A stretch of 64,000 nt of DNA from an uncultured Campylobacter sp. (GCA_900539505.1 UQCL01000004.1:1-64000), one strand, 5' to 3'. Positions 9,319 through 18,310 are shown, numbered from the stretch's first letter. Notes: a model not told the origin generated them from the letters alone. A program made the numbers and translations.

Positions 9319-10128
9319 CTAAAGCTCATTCGTTTTATCCACCCGCACGAATGCCCAGTGCATAAAATCCCGCTTTGGCTCGTATTTGCCGCTGTTAAAA
9401 TACTCCGCCAGCCGCGCTTCCTCCGTTTCGCTTAGCTCGCCGCCGAGCATCCAGCGCGTCTTTTGCACAAACTCCTCCGCACTTTTCGCTCCGCCGCCGT
9501 GGCACGGGGCTTTGATATAGTTGAGGCTCGGCAGATAGCCCATTTGAAACAGGATGTTTAAAAGATAGACGAAGTCGGGCTTTTGCTCCACTTCGCGCTC
9601 TATTGCATCCAAAATTTCATCATCCACAAAGCTGCCTCCCACCTTAAACGTGATATAAAGCGCCTTTTTGGTCTTTGAAAGAAGCTTTTTAAGCGCAGTT
9701 TTTAGATCGTCCACCTCAAGGCAGCGCGAAGCGAAAACGACGTCGCACGCGGGCACGTCCGACCAGTCGTCCTCAAAGGCTTTTTGCGCAAATTTTGCGT
9801 TTTTTGCGCCGTAAATTTGAGCATTCTCGCGGGCGAATTCCAGCATTTTGAGCGAAAAATCGTAGCCGTAAATTTTATCTACCTTTTCCGCCGCCAGCAC
9901 GCTTAACGCGCCCGCGCCGCATGCGAAATCAAGTAGCGTGGAGACGCCAGTAAAATCGACCTTGTCTATAAACTCGCGCGCGTAGGTACTTTTCATCACT
10001 CCTTCGTTGAAGCTGGGTGCCTTTTTGTCCCAATGCTCGGCCAGTTTTTTGCCGAATGAGCTTTTTGCTTTTTGCGCCTTATAAAGCGCGTCAAAGTCGA
10101 TTTCATCGTAGTTTGAAGCTAAAATCAT
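9319..10128 (-). CDS. Class I SAM-dependent methyltransferase
   Basis: 269 aa from the ATG at 10128. I chose this start over a longer frame (to 10200) because AGAAAGGAT sits 6 bp upstream. The Rossmann methyltransferase core has motif I LLDFACGAGALS (about 75-86) for binding S-adenosylmethionine, then an acidic residue region around YGYDFSLKMLEFA and the motif DVVFASRCLEV. The substrate is not evident; the family includes small-molecule, RNA and protein methylases. It lies 103 bp downstream of the alkC-like gene in the same orientation. Confidence 0.8.
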   Translation of the reverse strand: MILASNYDEIDFDALYKAQKAKSSFGKKLAEHWDKKAPSFNEGVMKSTYAREFIDKVDFTGVSTLLDFACGAGALSVLAAEKVDKIYGYDFSLKMLEFARENAQIYGAKNAKFAQKAFEDDWSDVPACDVVFASRCLEVDDLKTALKKLLSKTKKALYITFKVGGSFVDDEILDAIEREVEQKPDFVYLLNILFQMGYLPSLNYIKAPCHGGGAKSAEEFVQKTRWMLGGELSETEEARLAEYFNSGKYEPKRDFMHWAFVRVDKTNEL

Positions 10129-10231
10129 AATTATCCTTTCTAAAATTTTGCGAGCAGATCGAACCGATTTTTCGTTAAATTTTAGCGCAAAATTATGCAC
10201 CGCATTTGAAATTTAATACCGAATGCAAAAG

Positions 10232-10969
10232 CTAAATTTTTATCTTCCTCGTCGCGTGACGGATGATTTGCTGCGTGTTTTTGTTTTGCGAGCTTTGCCA
10301 GCGCACGAGCAGCTCTTTTGCGGCGGCGAAATTTACCTTTAGATAGTCCGCGACGTTGTTTGCGACTGAGCGCTGCACGAAGCGCACCTCATCCTCTTTA
10401 AGTATCTCCAAAACCGCAAAAACCGGGCGCGGATCGCTGATAAAAAGCTCTAGTTTGCTAGCCCACGGTAGCTTTGGTCGCAGCCCCTCGGATGCTAGCC
10501 TACGCAGGTGGAAATTTGACGAGCGCGCCCACTGCGTCATGGTTTTTAGCGAGTCTTGCGGATATTTTTTGATAAAGGCGCGCACCGCGTACTCGCCAGT
10601 GCCGCGCTTTGTGATCTCCTCAATCGCGCTCATTGAGGCCTCAAAGTCGTCTAGGCCGTAGATTTCGACGTATTTTGCCAGCGGCAAAGTCCAGTAAAAA
10701 TGCTTAAACATGCCAGTTTCGCTTGGATTTTCCTCGCCTAAAATCGCGACCAAAATCTCCGCCGCGTGCCTAAAATCCGGCGGCAAAAGTTCATTCAGCA
10801 CTTTTGCGTGCGCCAAAATCCTTTGCGAATAGCCGAAATTTGGCGCGCTCTCCGCGATTTGCCGGCAGTAACTCTGCGCGTCAAATTTGGGATAAACCGC
10901 CTTTATCTTTTGCGATAAAATTTGCGCTAGATTTTCTCCAAAATATACCGCCAGTCCGCCGTTTTCCAT
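10232..10969 (-). CDS. DNA alkylation repair protein, AlkC-like (HEAT-like repeats)
   Basis: 245 aa, all alpha. The stretch FHLRRLASEGLRPKLPWA (about 152-169) and the following V.R.VAN.....K pattern (about 195-215) are typical of the AlkC branch (COG4335) of the HEAT-like DNA glycosylases. These excise 3-methyladenine and related alkylated bases without base flipping into a pocket. Function is assigned by family resemblance only. AGAGAG lies a few bases before the ATG. Neighbour genes do not suggest an operon with other repair enzymes. Confidence 0.75.
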   Translation of the reverse strand: MENGGLAVYFGENLAQILSQKIKAVYPKFDAQSYCRQIAESAPNFGYSQRILAHAKVLNELLPPDFRHAAEILVAILGEENPSETGMFKHFYWTLPLAKYVEIYGLDDFEASMSAIEEITKRGTGEYAVRAFIKKYPQDSLKTMTQWARSSNFHLRRLASEGLRPKLPWASKLELFISDPRPVFAVLEILKEDEVRFVQRSVANNVADYLKVNFAAAKELLVRWQSSQNKNTQQIIRHATRKIKI

Positions 10970-11051
10970 ATCTCTCTTTTAAATAAATTACCTAAAGCCG
11001 CTCGTGCCGCTTAAATTTGCTTTATGTCGTTTGCGTGCATTTTATCTGCGA

Positions 11052-11168
11052 CTAGCCGGCGCATGCTAAGCTTGCGAGGGTTGCGCGCCGAAGGAGCGCC
11101 CAAATAATCCCGCCCAGAAGCAAGACGCTAAAAATAACGATTAAAATTTGAATTAAAATTTCAGCCAT
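11052..11168 (-). pseudogene. Truncated copy of the N-terminus of the 11852-12385 gene
   Basis: 38 codons encode MAEILIQILIVIFSVLLLGG, nearly identical to the first helix of the protein at 11852-12385. The match then continues at DNA level but is shifted by 2 bp (compare 11066-11095 with 12285-12310), so it reads into a TAG. The upstream region with the same ribosome binding site is also copied. It is a partial gene duplication; the residual peptide may still be made as a single-helix membrane peptide. Confidence 0.75.
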
Positions 11169-11218
11169 TTAAAATTCTAAGTCCTTTTAAAAATGCAAAT
11201 TTTGCCCCCCGTATAGCT
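11066..11218. repeat. Direct duplication, copy A (about 150 bp)
   Basis: Runs from CTAAGCTT to GTATAGCT and matches 12285-12434 over nearly its whole length with scattered substitutions and a 2-bp indel. It contains the leader, ribosome binding site and first 20-odd codons of the membrane protein. Confidence 0.85.
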
Positions 11219-11256
11219 AGCGCTTGCTTGCTCCGCCTTTAAATCGCCGCTCAAAC

Positions 11257-11718
11257 TTATTGCGAGGCCTCCAACCTGGCCGCTATCACCTTTTGCATCG
11301 CTTGATTTTTCTTGTTTTTGGCTAAAATTTGCAACCTTCTTTTGCCGATGCGTTTGTCGGCAGCCTTCAGAATATTTACAAGCCCCCATTCATCTGCATC
11401 GAAGTGCTTTGCAAACAGCTCCTCTTTGGGCGTATCGATATATTCGCGGATAAGCTCGCCGATATCGCTTATGTCGTTACCATACGGATAAATTTTTGTT
11501 AGAGCGCCCCCTGCTAGGCTTTTTACGCCGCCGCTTTTTAGTACGAAATCCTTCGGGTAATCAAAAATAATTTCGTCCGCAAGCGTGATAAAATGTCGCG
11601 GCAAATCCGTGCTGCCGCGCCTGCTTTGCATCCGATAAACCGTGCAGTGAAGCTTAAAATCAATGTTTTCATCCACGAGCTCGTAAAGCTGTTTTTGAAG
11701 CTTGCTCCAACGTTTCAT
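11257..11718 (-). CDS. Conserved hypothetical protein (possibly SF0329 family)
   Basis: 153 aa, soluble, no signal peptide. AAGGGAG precedes the ATG at a good distance. The N-terminal stretch with W-SKLQKQL and HCTVYRMQSRRGSTD looks like the SF0329 family of uncharacterised proteins as I remember it, but I am not certain. The C-terminal third is Lys/Arg/Ala-rich and helical. Such proteins are often found near toxin or surface-protein genes, yet no toxin is visible here. It sits between the truncated and full copies of a duplicated membrane-protein gene. Confidence 0.6.
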   Translation of the reverse strand: MKRWSKLQKQLYELVDENIDFKLHCTVYRMQSRRGSTDLPRHFITLADEIIFDYPKDFVLKSGGVKSLAGGALTKIYPYGNDISDIGELIREYIDTPKEELFAKHFDADEWGLVNILKAADKRIGKRRLQILAKNKKNQAMQKVIAARLEASQ

Positions 11719-11851
11719 TTTGCTCCCTTTTATCTATTTATCGCCTCTTGCGGTTTCGCGCGTAGCTTTTGCCGCCTTTTGTGACAATCGCGCTCGAAGG
11801 CTCCGCGCCTTTTCTATTTTTTGCGAATCGCTTTATTAAAATTCTGCCGTG

Positions 11852-12385
11852 CTAAACGCTCTCCCAAAATCTCGGCTCCGTCTTGATCGCGCCTCGGTTT
11901 TTCTCGCGTAAAATTTGCAAAAATTCTTTAAAGTTTGGCGTAAAAATCGAAGCGGCGGGCACAAATTTATACTCGCTCGCGCCGCCTTGCTCGGGCTTGT
12001 CCGAGCTGCTGCGTTCAAGCTCGCTTGCGCCGTCCGCAAAACAGATCCGCCAAATCCTAGCATGATTTATTCGTATTTTTGTGACTTCAAGCGTCAAAAT
12101 TTGCTCGAATTTATACCTCGCCGCGAGCTTTTGTCCGTCAAAAATGTAGATGAAATTTTGATCAAACCAAAGACTCTCGCCTGAAACAAAAAATCGCTCC
12201 AGCCAGAACAAAAACGGCCTCACGGAAAGCCTTTTTACCGTGCTTGCTTCGCTTATCCCATCTATCGCGGCAAGACAGCTCGGGCTAAGCTTACGCGGGT
12301 TGCGGCAAAAGAGCGTCCAAACAATCCCGCCCAGAAGCAAGACGCTAAAAATAACGATTAAAATTTGAATTAAAGCTTCAGCCAT
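11852..12385 (-). CDS. Unknown single-pass membrane protein (parent of the duplicated fragment)
   Basis: 177 aa. One N-terminal membrane helix (about 5-27), then a basic stretch and a cytoplasmic domain (about 60-177) with alternating beta-strand pattern, which may be a PH-like fold (LWFDQNFIYIFDGQKL, then YKFEQILTLEVTKIRI). I do not recognise a family with confidence. AAAGGA lies 13 bp upstream of the ATG. Its leader and first codons are duplicated at 11066-11218. Confidence 0.6.
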   Translation of the reverse strand: MAEALIQILIVIFSVLLLGGIVWTLFCRNPRKLSPSCLAAIDGISEASTVKRLSVRPFLFWLERFFVSGESLWFDQNFIYIFDGQKLAARYKFEQILTLEVTKIRINHARIWRICFADGASELERSSSDKPEQGGASEYKFVPAASIFTPNFKEFLQILREKNRGAIKTEPRFWESV

Positions 12386-12434
12386 TTAAAATTCTAAGTC
12401 CTTTTAAAAATGCAAATTTCGCCTCCGTATCGCT
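12285..12434. repeat. Direct duplication, copy B (about 150 bp)
   Basis: The partner of 11066-11218. Here the reading frame continues into the intact 177-residue gene, so this is the likely source copy. Confidence 0.85.
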
Positions 12435-12663
12435 CCAAAACGAACTTCTGAATCTGAGTGTAGACATTTAAAATATCTCTCGCGGAGTCATGATTTTCCT
12501 TTAAATTTATCGTTTAAATTTAGACGTTTTGTTCGCTAGCAATTCGGTTTGCAGCTTACATTGCCGCAGCCGCGACCCACACGGCATTTTATAGGGCGCG
12601 CCGTTTTGTCGCCGAAAAGTTATTCTATACGCGCAATTTTACCCCAATTCGGCTAAATTTAAC

Positions 12664-12676
12664 GGCGCTACGCGCC
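12664..12676 (-). terminator. Weak hairpin after the ABC transporter operon
   Basis: GGCGC-TAC-GCGCC follows the ATPase stop codon by about 10 bp on the minus strand and is followed by TTAAATTTAG. The stem is only 5 bp, so this is a weak call. Confidence 0.3.
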
Positions 12677-12684
12677 CGTAAAAT

Positions 12685-13434
12685 TTATAATCTATCCTCG
12701 TATTTTTCGTAGTTTATGCCGTATATTTTATCGATATTTTCGGCGTTTATGAGCTGCTCGCTGCGCCCGAAGGCTAAAATTTCGCCGTCTTTTATAAATA
12801 GCGTCAAATTTGAAACGAACTTCGCATGCCGCGGGTAGTGCGTCGTCTGCACGAAGGTGTAGCCCTCGTCGCCTAGAGCTTTTATCATCTCGAGCAGCTT
12901 GATCTGATTGCCAAAGTCCAGCCCGTTGGTAGGCTCGTCCATAAAGATCACTTTCGCGCCCTGAACCAGCGTGCGCGCGATATACGCCAACTGCCGCTCG
13001 CCGCCGCTAACCCTCGTGTAGGGCGCGTTTTTTAGATGCGCGATACCCATCTTTTCCAGTGCCTGCTCGGCTAGCTTTTTATCCGCCGCGCTAAAGCTAG
13101 AAAATAGCGGCGTCCTGCATAGCGCGCCCATCAGCGCGATGTCAAAGACGCTGTAGTCATAGGACGGCGCGTGCGTCTGCGGCACGTAGGCGACGAGTGA
13201 GGCGAGCCCCTTTTTGCAGTAGTCGCGCACGCTTTTGCCGCCGATCAGCACCTCGCCCTCAAATTTTAAAAACCCGAGCATTATGCGAAGCAGGGTGCTT
13301 TTGCCGCTGCCGTTGGCGCCTAGGATGCTTAGCGTATCGCCCGTCGAGAGGTCAAAGCTGATGCCCTTTAGCACGGGTTTACCCTGGTAAGCAAAGCGCA
13401 AATTTCGCACTTCTATCAAATTTTTTCGCATCAA
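12685..13434 (-). CDS. ABC transporter ATPase, FepC/FecE type (iron-complex import)
   Basis: 249 aa. Walker A GANGSGKST (39-47), Q-loop around VPQTHAP (84-90), signature VSGGERQ (142-148), Walker B VIFMDEPT (162-169) and the switch His in TTHY. Powers import through the permease encoded at 13431-14432, with which it shares a 4-bp ATGA overlap. Two Met codons start the frame and either could be used. Family members serve siderophore, haem or cobalamin import. Last gene of a receptor-binding protein-permease-ATPase set read leftward. Confidence 0.9.
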   Translation of the reverse strand: MMRKNLIEVRNLRFAYQGKPVLKGISFDLSTGDTLSILGANGSGKSTLLRIMLGFLKFEGEVLIGGKSVRDYCKKGLASLVAYVPQTHAPSYDYSVFDIALMGALCRTPLFSSFSAADKKLAEQALEKMGIAHLKNAPYTRVSGGERQLAYIARTLVQGAKVIFMDEPTNGLDFGNQIKLLEMIKALGDEGYTFVQTTHYPRHAKFVSNLTLFIKDGEILAFGRSEQLINAENIDKIYGINYEKYEDRL

Positions 13435-14432
13435 AAGCTCCTCTTGGCGCGGCGAAGCACGATGATAAACATCGGGATGCCAAATAGCGAGGTCACGATG
13501 CCGATGGGGATCTCAAAGGTAAAAACGAGCCGCGAGAAGCTGTCGCAAAAGAGCAGAAATATCGCGCCGATCATTGCCGAGCTAGCAAGCACCGCGCGGT
13601 TGTCGGCGCCGAAGATAAAGCGCGCGATGTGCGGTACGATAAGTCCGATCCAGCCGATGATACCCGCGATCGTCACGCTAAGCGCGCTAACGAAGGTCGC
13701 AATGAGGATGATGAAAATTTTAACCCGCGCCGTATTTACGCCCAGGCTCTTTGCCTCCTCATCGCCAAGGCTTAGCGCGTTTAGGTATTTGCCGCTAAGC
13801 GCCAGCAGCAAAACGCCCGCGCACATCGGCAGGATTGAAATTTCGATAAAGCTCTTGGACGCAAAGCCGAGGCTTCCCATCAAAAAATATGTGATCGCTG
13901 GAAGCGCGTCGTTCGGGTCTGCGGCGTATTTTAGCACCGAGAGCAGCGAGGTAAAGAGCGAGCCGCTGATGACGCCGCCAAGAACTAGCACGATGACGCT
14001 ACCGCTACGCGAATACAGCGCCGAAACGCCTAGCGCCACGGCCACGGCAAGAAAGCCGAAGCCGAATGTGCTAAGCTGGATTAGGTATTCATTTAGCTTA
14101 AAAAACATCCCGACCGCTGCGCCAAATCCCGCGCCGCTTAGAACGCCCAGTATCGAAGGGCTAACGAGCGGGTTTACGAACATCGCCTGATACGCCGCGC
14201 CGCTGATCGCGAGGCTAGCGCCGATGAGCACGCAGGCAAGTATGCGCGGCAGGCGAATCTCGAGCAAGAGCGTGTGCATGACCTCGAAATCTTTTAAGCT
14301 TTCGCCCCGTAGTAGCGCCGTGACGTAGCGCGCGTAGTCCTCTGCGCCAAAGCCGTATTTACCGAGCAGCAGCGAACCCGCGACGCAAAGCGCCAGCAGC
14401 AGGGCTAAAAACGCAAACGCCTTTTTGCTCAT
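13431..14432 (-). CDS. ABC transporter permease, FecCD family
   Basis: 333 aa with about 9-10 membrane helices and the typical FecCD stretch IAGIIGWIGLIVPHIARFI near residue 265, the coupling region to the ATPase. The early RLPRILACVLIGASLAISG motif (about 60-78) is also diagnostic. Works as a homodimer with the ATPase at 12685-13434 and the binding protein at 14443-15489, 10 bp upstream. Transports an iron complex, haem or cobalamin; sequence does not fix which. Confidence 0.92.
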   Translation of the reverse strand: MSKKAFAFLALLLALCVAGSLLLGKYGFGAEDYARYVTALLRGESLKDFEVMHTLLLEIRLPRILACVLIGASLAISGAAYQAMFVNPLVSPSILGVLSGAGFGAAVGMFFKLNEYLIQLSTFGFGFLAVAVALGVSALYSRSGSVIVLVLGGVISGSLFTSLLSVLKYAADPNDALPAITYFLMGSLGFASKSFIEISILPMCAGVLLLALSGKYLNALSLGDEEAKSLGVNTARVKIFIILIATFVSALSVTIAGIIGWIGLIVPHIARFIFGADNRAVLASSAMIGAIFLLFCDSFSRLVFTFEIPIGIVTSLFGIPMFIIVLRRAKRSF

Positions 14433-14442
14433 TTTGCTTTAC

Positions 14443-15489
14443 TCACTCGGCGCGTCCTAAAATTTTATAAATTTGCTCGCCCGTGAGCTCAAGATCCAAA
14501 AATAGCTTGTAAAACTCGCGCGTCTCTTTAACCATGTCAAATTTAAACGCCTCTGGGTAGGTTAAATTTACCAGCCATTTTAGCCCCAAAAACCTCATAA
14601 ACGAAGGCGGGCGGTCAAACCACGAAAAGGGCTCGCGCGGGATGTAAAACGCCTTTTTGTTTTTCACCGCGCCTAGCAGCTGCCACTTCGGATCGATGTA
14701 AATTTTATCAAACAGCTCTTTTTCGTATATGAGGATAACGTCTGGGTCGTATTTTACGAGCTGCTCGAAGCTAATCTTAACGCGCCCGAAGGATTTGGCG
14801 TTTGGATCTTCGCTACATTTATGCACGTTCTGCGCGCCGGCTCGCTCGATGAGCGTCGCGTGCCACGAGCCCTCGCACTCGGTAGCTAGCCCGTCGCCGC
14901 CCTGCGCGTAGTAAATTTTTACCTTTTGCAGGTTATTTTTCTTAATATATTCCTCGATCTGCGCGGTCAAATTTAGCGACTCTTTCGCGTAGTTTATGAG
15001 ACGTGCGGCGCGCTCCTGCTTGCCCGTCACTTCGCCCAAAATTTCAAACCCGTCCAAGTAGTCCTCTAGCTTCGTCGCGCTTAGATAGAGCATCGGTTTT
15101 TTGATAGAGCCGAAAACCTCGCTCATCTTTTTGGTGTTGCGCGAGCTTGCGTTTACGAGGATGAGCTCGGGGTTTAGGCGCAGCAGCATCTCGACGTTTG
15201 GAATTTTACCCTGACCGAAAAAGCCGCCCACGACGGGCTGCTCTTGCACCTCTTTTTTGACGTAGGGCCGCTCGTAATCGTTCCACTCGAAATTCGTGCC
15301 GCTGATTTTAGCGGGATCAAGGGCGTAGAGCATATATAAAAGCGGCGGCGAGCTCGCGTAAATTTTAGACGGAGTGCCTTGTAGCTGAGCTATGTTTTCG
15401 CTATTTTGCGCGATGTAGTCTTTGATCTGCGCCTCGCTTAGAGCAAAAAGCATGCTCGCGGCGCAGAGAAATAGAAATATTTTTTTCAC
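14443..15489 (-). CDS. Periplasmic substrate-binding protein of iron-type ABC importer
   Basis: 348 aa. Signal peptide at residues 1 to about 18 (no lipobox Cys seen, so probably soluble). The TroA/FhuD-like fold is indicated by IPNVEMLLRLNPELILVN and LVKYDPDVILIY, the two strand-helix units of each lobe, and by WFDRPPSFMRFLG in the C-terminal lobe. Binds the ligand delivered by the TonB receptor and hands it to the FecCD permease. Related Campylobacterota proteins bind ferric siderophores, haem or, in Helicobacter, nickel complexes, so the ligand is open. Confidence 0.88.
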   Translation of the reverse strand: MKKIFLFLCAASMLFALSEAQIKDYIAQNSENIAQLQGTPSKIYASSPPLLYMLYALDPAKISGTNFEWNDYERPYVKKEVQEQPVVGGFFGQGKIPNVEMLLRLNPELILVNASSRNTKKMSEVFGSIKKPMLYLSATKLEDYLDGFEILGEVTGKQERAARLINYAKESLNLTAQIEEYIKKNNLQKVKIYYAQGGDGLATECEGSWHATLIERAGAQNVHKCSEDPNAKSFGRVKISFEQLVKYDPDVILIYEKELFDKIYIDPKWQLLGAVKNKKAFYIPREPFSWFDRPPSFMRFLGLKWLVNLTYPEAFKFDMVKETREFYKLFLDLELTGEQIYKILGRAE

Positions 15490-15573
15490 GGTCGTACCTT
15501 TTAAAATTTTTGATTTCGCAAGTATAGCAAAAGAAATTTTAAAATAGATTTATCTTCGCTAGACGCCTATTTA

Positions 15574-15599
15574 GCCGCTAAATTTTAAAATTTAGCGGC
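15574..15599. repeat. Perfect 26-bp palindrome
   Basis: The sequence from GCCGCTAAATTT to AAATTTAGCGGC is a perfect inverted repeat with no loop. It contains two AAATTT hexamers. It lies between the TonB receptor and the binding-protein gene. On the plus strand it is followed by GGTTATTTTT, on the minus strand by TAAATAGGC. Could be a cruciform, a protein site or a bidirectional hairpin. Confidence 0.7.
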
Positions 15600-15661
15600 G
15601 GTTATTTTTAGAATTTTGGCTAAATTTAGGATTTTAAAATTTAGAGTTTAAATTTAAAAGG

Positions 15662-15698
15662 GGCGGGCGGTCTGAGATGAGGCTCAAAACCGCTCGCC
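15662..15698 (-). terminator. Terminator after the TonB receptor gene
   Basis: GGCGGGCGGT (15662-15671) pairs with ACCGCTCGCC (15689-15698) at 9 of 10 positions, and the loop has an inner TGAG/CTCA pairing. On the minus strand a CTTTTAAATTT tract follows. It would end or attenuate receptor transcripts before the ABC genes. Confidence 0.6.
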
Positions 15699-15746
15699 TT
15701 CGGAGTTCAATGAAAAGGCAAAATGCCGCCGCCGTTTAAACCTGAA

Positions 15747-17744
15747 TTAAAATTTATATCTGATGTTTGAGAAAAATACACGACCCTCCTCAGGATAGCC
15801 TTCGTCGTACTCGTAGTTTTTATCAAACAGATTCGATACGCCCGCTTCTACGCTTAAGTTTTCGATCGGCTCGTACGTGAGCTTTAAATTTGTAACGCCA
15901 AAGCCCGCCAGCCTGGTCTCTTCTTTGGATAGGACGTATTTGCCGGATGAGATATATTGCGACATGTATGCAGATAGCTTAGGCGTGATTTTATAATCTA
16001 CGTATAAGAAGGCCTTGTGTTTCGGCAAATCATACACTTTGGCGTCGCTTTTATCGTTTTTGACTATAAGATAGGAGTAGTTGCCGCCTATCTCAAGATC
16101 CTTCGTCGCAAAGTACCCCGTGCTAAACTCAAAGCCTTTGTGGGTCGATCTATCGATATTTACGATCATATCTCTAGTTTGACCGTTTCGCGTTTCTTTT
16201 CTAAGCCCGAATGCGTCTTTGATCTTTGAATAAAATACCGCCGTTTCGAGCCTTAGCGTATCGCCGAACATCCTTTGATAATCTATTTCGTAGTGGTTTG
16301 CTACCTCCGGACGAAGCGCTGGGTTTGCGAAGGTTCGGCCAAATCTCTCGCTATATCTATCTTTCATGCTCGGAAAATAGGTCTTTTTTGCGTAGCTTAA
16401 GCTAAGCTCGTCGTTGCCGTCGAAGCTTTGTTTAAATATCGCCTGATAATTGAAGGCCGTTTCCTTTTTCAGATCCGTAAAGCTATAAAAATGCGGTCTG
16501 TTAGCTAAAATAGAGCCATATTTTTCGGCCTTTTTCGAATCTCTAATGTCATAATCGATGCCTAAAATGAGTTTGTTATAATCGGTAAATTTATACGTAT
16601 TTTCCAAAGCGAAGCTATACATATCGTCCTGGGTCGTTTGGATAGGCTCGCCGTCGTTGTGCTCTTTGTGCTCGTCAAATTTATAATTTGCCGCAAATTT
16701 CAACGTATCTTGATCGCTCACGTCGCCGCCTACTTCTGCGCCGAAGCCGTAAGAATGGTCTCTATAGTGGCTATTGAATGCATATCTTCTTTTTTGCGTG
16801 CTATAGGTTTTGTCGTCGAATGATCGCAGATCGTTTTTGAATTGATCGTAATACGCCTTCGTATTTATATACAGACTGCCCGCAATTTGCGTATGCGAGA
16901 GGAAGTAGAGGCTCTGTTTGTCCCACATAGGCCAATCCCAATACCTACTCCAATCCAAATAGCGGCCCGCATAACGAGGGGCCTGTTTTCTGCCTTTTTG
17001 ATTGATATAGCTGATGGCGTATTCGTCGGTTTCGTTCGGCGTAAGACCCACTTTAAGTCCGATTTTTTTGTCTCTTTGGATGGAGTTATCGCGTCTGCCG
17101 CCGTCCTCATCCTTGTTTATAGGCATGCGAAATTTAGACGAAAGCTGCTGGCCTCTGTCTTCAAAAAAGCTTCCGCTTACCTGTGCGTAGAATAAATTTT
17201 GTTTAGTACCGACGCTAAAATCTACGTTGTTGCCGATAGTTTTGCCGCTTTTGCCGCTTTCAACTCCATAACCGATCTCGCCCTCAAGCTCTTTGCTGGG
17301 CTTTTTAGTGATCAGATTTATCGCGCCACCCATAGTGTTCGGTCCGTAAAGCACTGAGCTGGCGCCTTTGGAGATTACGATGCGCGACAGATCAAACGTA
17401 GTAAATCGTCCGTAATCGATATAGCCGTCGTAAGGGATATAAACGGGGATACCGTCGATAAAGACGGGCACTCTTCTGGCATTAAAGCCGCGAACGTAAA
17501 AGGTCTGCTCGGCTCTTCCGCCGCCGCCTTTGCTTATTTGTAGTCCCGGCGTGCTCTCAGCGACCTCGGAAAGACGCTTAATCTCGTTTTTCTTCATCTT
17601 CGCTTCGTCGATCACCGCGACGCTCGTGTCGCTTTCTTGGACCTTATCGCCGATTTTCGACGTGACTTCGATCTCGCCTAGATTAAAAATTTCGCCGTGA
17701 AGCGCAACGGCGGCTATGACGGCAAACAGACAGCTCTTTTTCAT
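15747..17744 (-). CDS. TonB-dependent outer-membrane receptor (iron complex uptake)
   Basis: 665 aa from the ATG at 17744. This start has AGGGAG 6 bp upstream and gives a clean signal peptide, whereas a longer frame adds 13 residues without one. TonB-box-like GEIEVTS near the mature N-terminus, plug domain about 40-160 (VRGFNARRVPVFIDGIPVY, then GPNTMGGAINLITKKP), then a 22-strand barrel ending in Phe (IRYKF). Takes up a ligand using the proton motive force. The binding protein, permease and ATPase for the next steps follow at 14443-12685, so the set is a complete uptake route. Ligand likely a siderophore or haem (inference). Confidence 0.9.
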   Translation of the reverse strand: MKKSCLFAVIAAVALHGEIFNLGEIEVTSKIGDKVQESDTSVAVIDEAKMKKNEIKRLSEVAESTPGLQISKGGGGRAEQTFYVRGFNARRVPVFIDGIPVYIPYDGYIDYGRFTTFDLSRIVISKGASSVLYGPNTMGGAINLITKKPSKELEGEIGYGVESGKSGKTIGNNVDFSVGTKQNLFYAQVSGSFFEDRGQQLSSKFRMPINKDEDGGRRDNSIQRDKKIGLKVGLTPNETDEYAISYINQKGRKQAPRYAGRYLDWSRYWDWPMWDKQSLYFLSHTQIAGSLYINTKAYYDQFKNDLRSFDDKTYSTQKRRYAFNSHYRDHSYGFGAEVGGDVSDQDTLKFAANYKFDEHKEHNDGEPIQTTQDDMYSFALENTYKFTDYNKLILGIDYDIRDSKKAEKYGSILANRPHFYSFTDLKKETAFNYQAIFKQSFDGNDELSLSYAKKTYFPSMKDRYSERFGRTFANPALRPEVANHYEIDYQRMFGDTLRLETAVFYSKIKDAFGLRKETRNGQTRDMIVNIDRSTHKGFEFSTGYFATKDLEIGGNYSYLIVKNDKSDAKVYDLPKHKAFLYVDYKITPKLSAYMSQYISSGKYVLSKEETRLAGFGVTNLKLTYEPIENLSVEAGVSNLFDKNYEYDEGYPEEGRVFFSNIRYKF

Positions 17745-17807
17745 CGAAACTCCCTTGAGTAAAATTATTTTAATATATCGCAAGAAATCTGATTTTTATG
17801 CATTTCT

Positions 17808-17823
17808 TATACATCGATATATA
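17808..17823. promoter_or_regulatory. 16-bp near-palindrome upstream of the TonB receptor
   Basis: TATACATCGATATATA is symmetric except for one pair of positions. It lies 64 bp upstream of the receptor start in A/T-rich DNA and could be a regulator site. It does not clearly match a Fur box. Confidence 0.35.
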
Positions 17824-17944
17824 AAAAGAATTTTATTCAATATATGTTAAAAGAAGCTTAAATTTGAAGGCCTATATAAACAAAATTTTAACGAAACTTG
17901 AAAGTGCGGCAAAAATAGCAGGCGGCGACGGATAAAATTTAAAG

Positions 17945-18310
17945 CTATTCGGTATTTTTTCGGTTTGCCAAATAAAGCGCGAGCTTGCAAAGCAGATATA
18001 AAAATGCAAGATACAAGGTGATCGGCGCGGATACGGTCGCCCAAAAAAGCACGATGCCTCTGTAAATTTCGGTATTTAAGCAGATGAGTATATTTGCGAC
18101 GATTAAAATTTTAAAAAGCAATGCTGCTCCGTGCGCCCTAAACGCGGACACCAGAGCGTAGATCGCGCAGATTAGGATGCTTGTTTGCACCAAAAGCATA
18201 AAGGATCGCACCTCATCGTCATCCGATAAACTTATGAAAAATATAACTATGGCGCACAACGCAATGCCGCATATATGAAAGATATTCAAAGCGTTTTTAT
18301 CTTTTTGCAT
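17945..18310 (-). CDS. Unknown small polytopic membrane protein
   Basis: 121 aa with four hydrophobic helices (about 9-27, 38-55, 61-78, 82-112) and short charged ends. AAGG precedes the ATG. No family recognised. It is read in the same direction as the TonB receptor but 200 bp upstream of it, so it need not be co-transcribed. Confidence 0.6.
   Translation of the reverse strand: MQKDKNALNIFHICGIALCAIVIFFISLSDDDEVRSFMLLVQTSILICAIYALVSAFRAHGAALLFKILIVANILICLNTEIYRGIVLFWATVSAPITLYLAFLYLLCKLALYLANRKNTE

Noticed and set aside
9319..10200. Longer 293-residue form of the methyltransferase
   Set aside because: The first 24 residues lack a ribosome binding site; the internal ATG at 10128 has AAAGGAT at good spacing.
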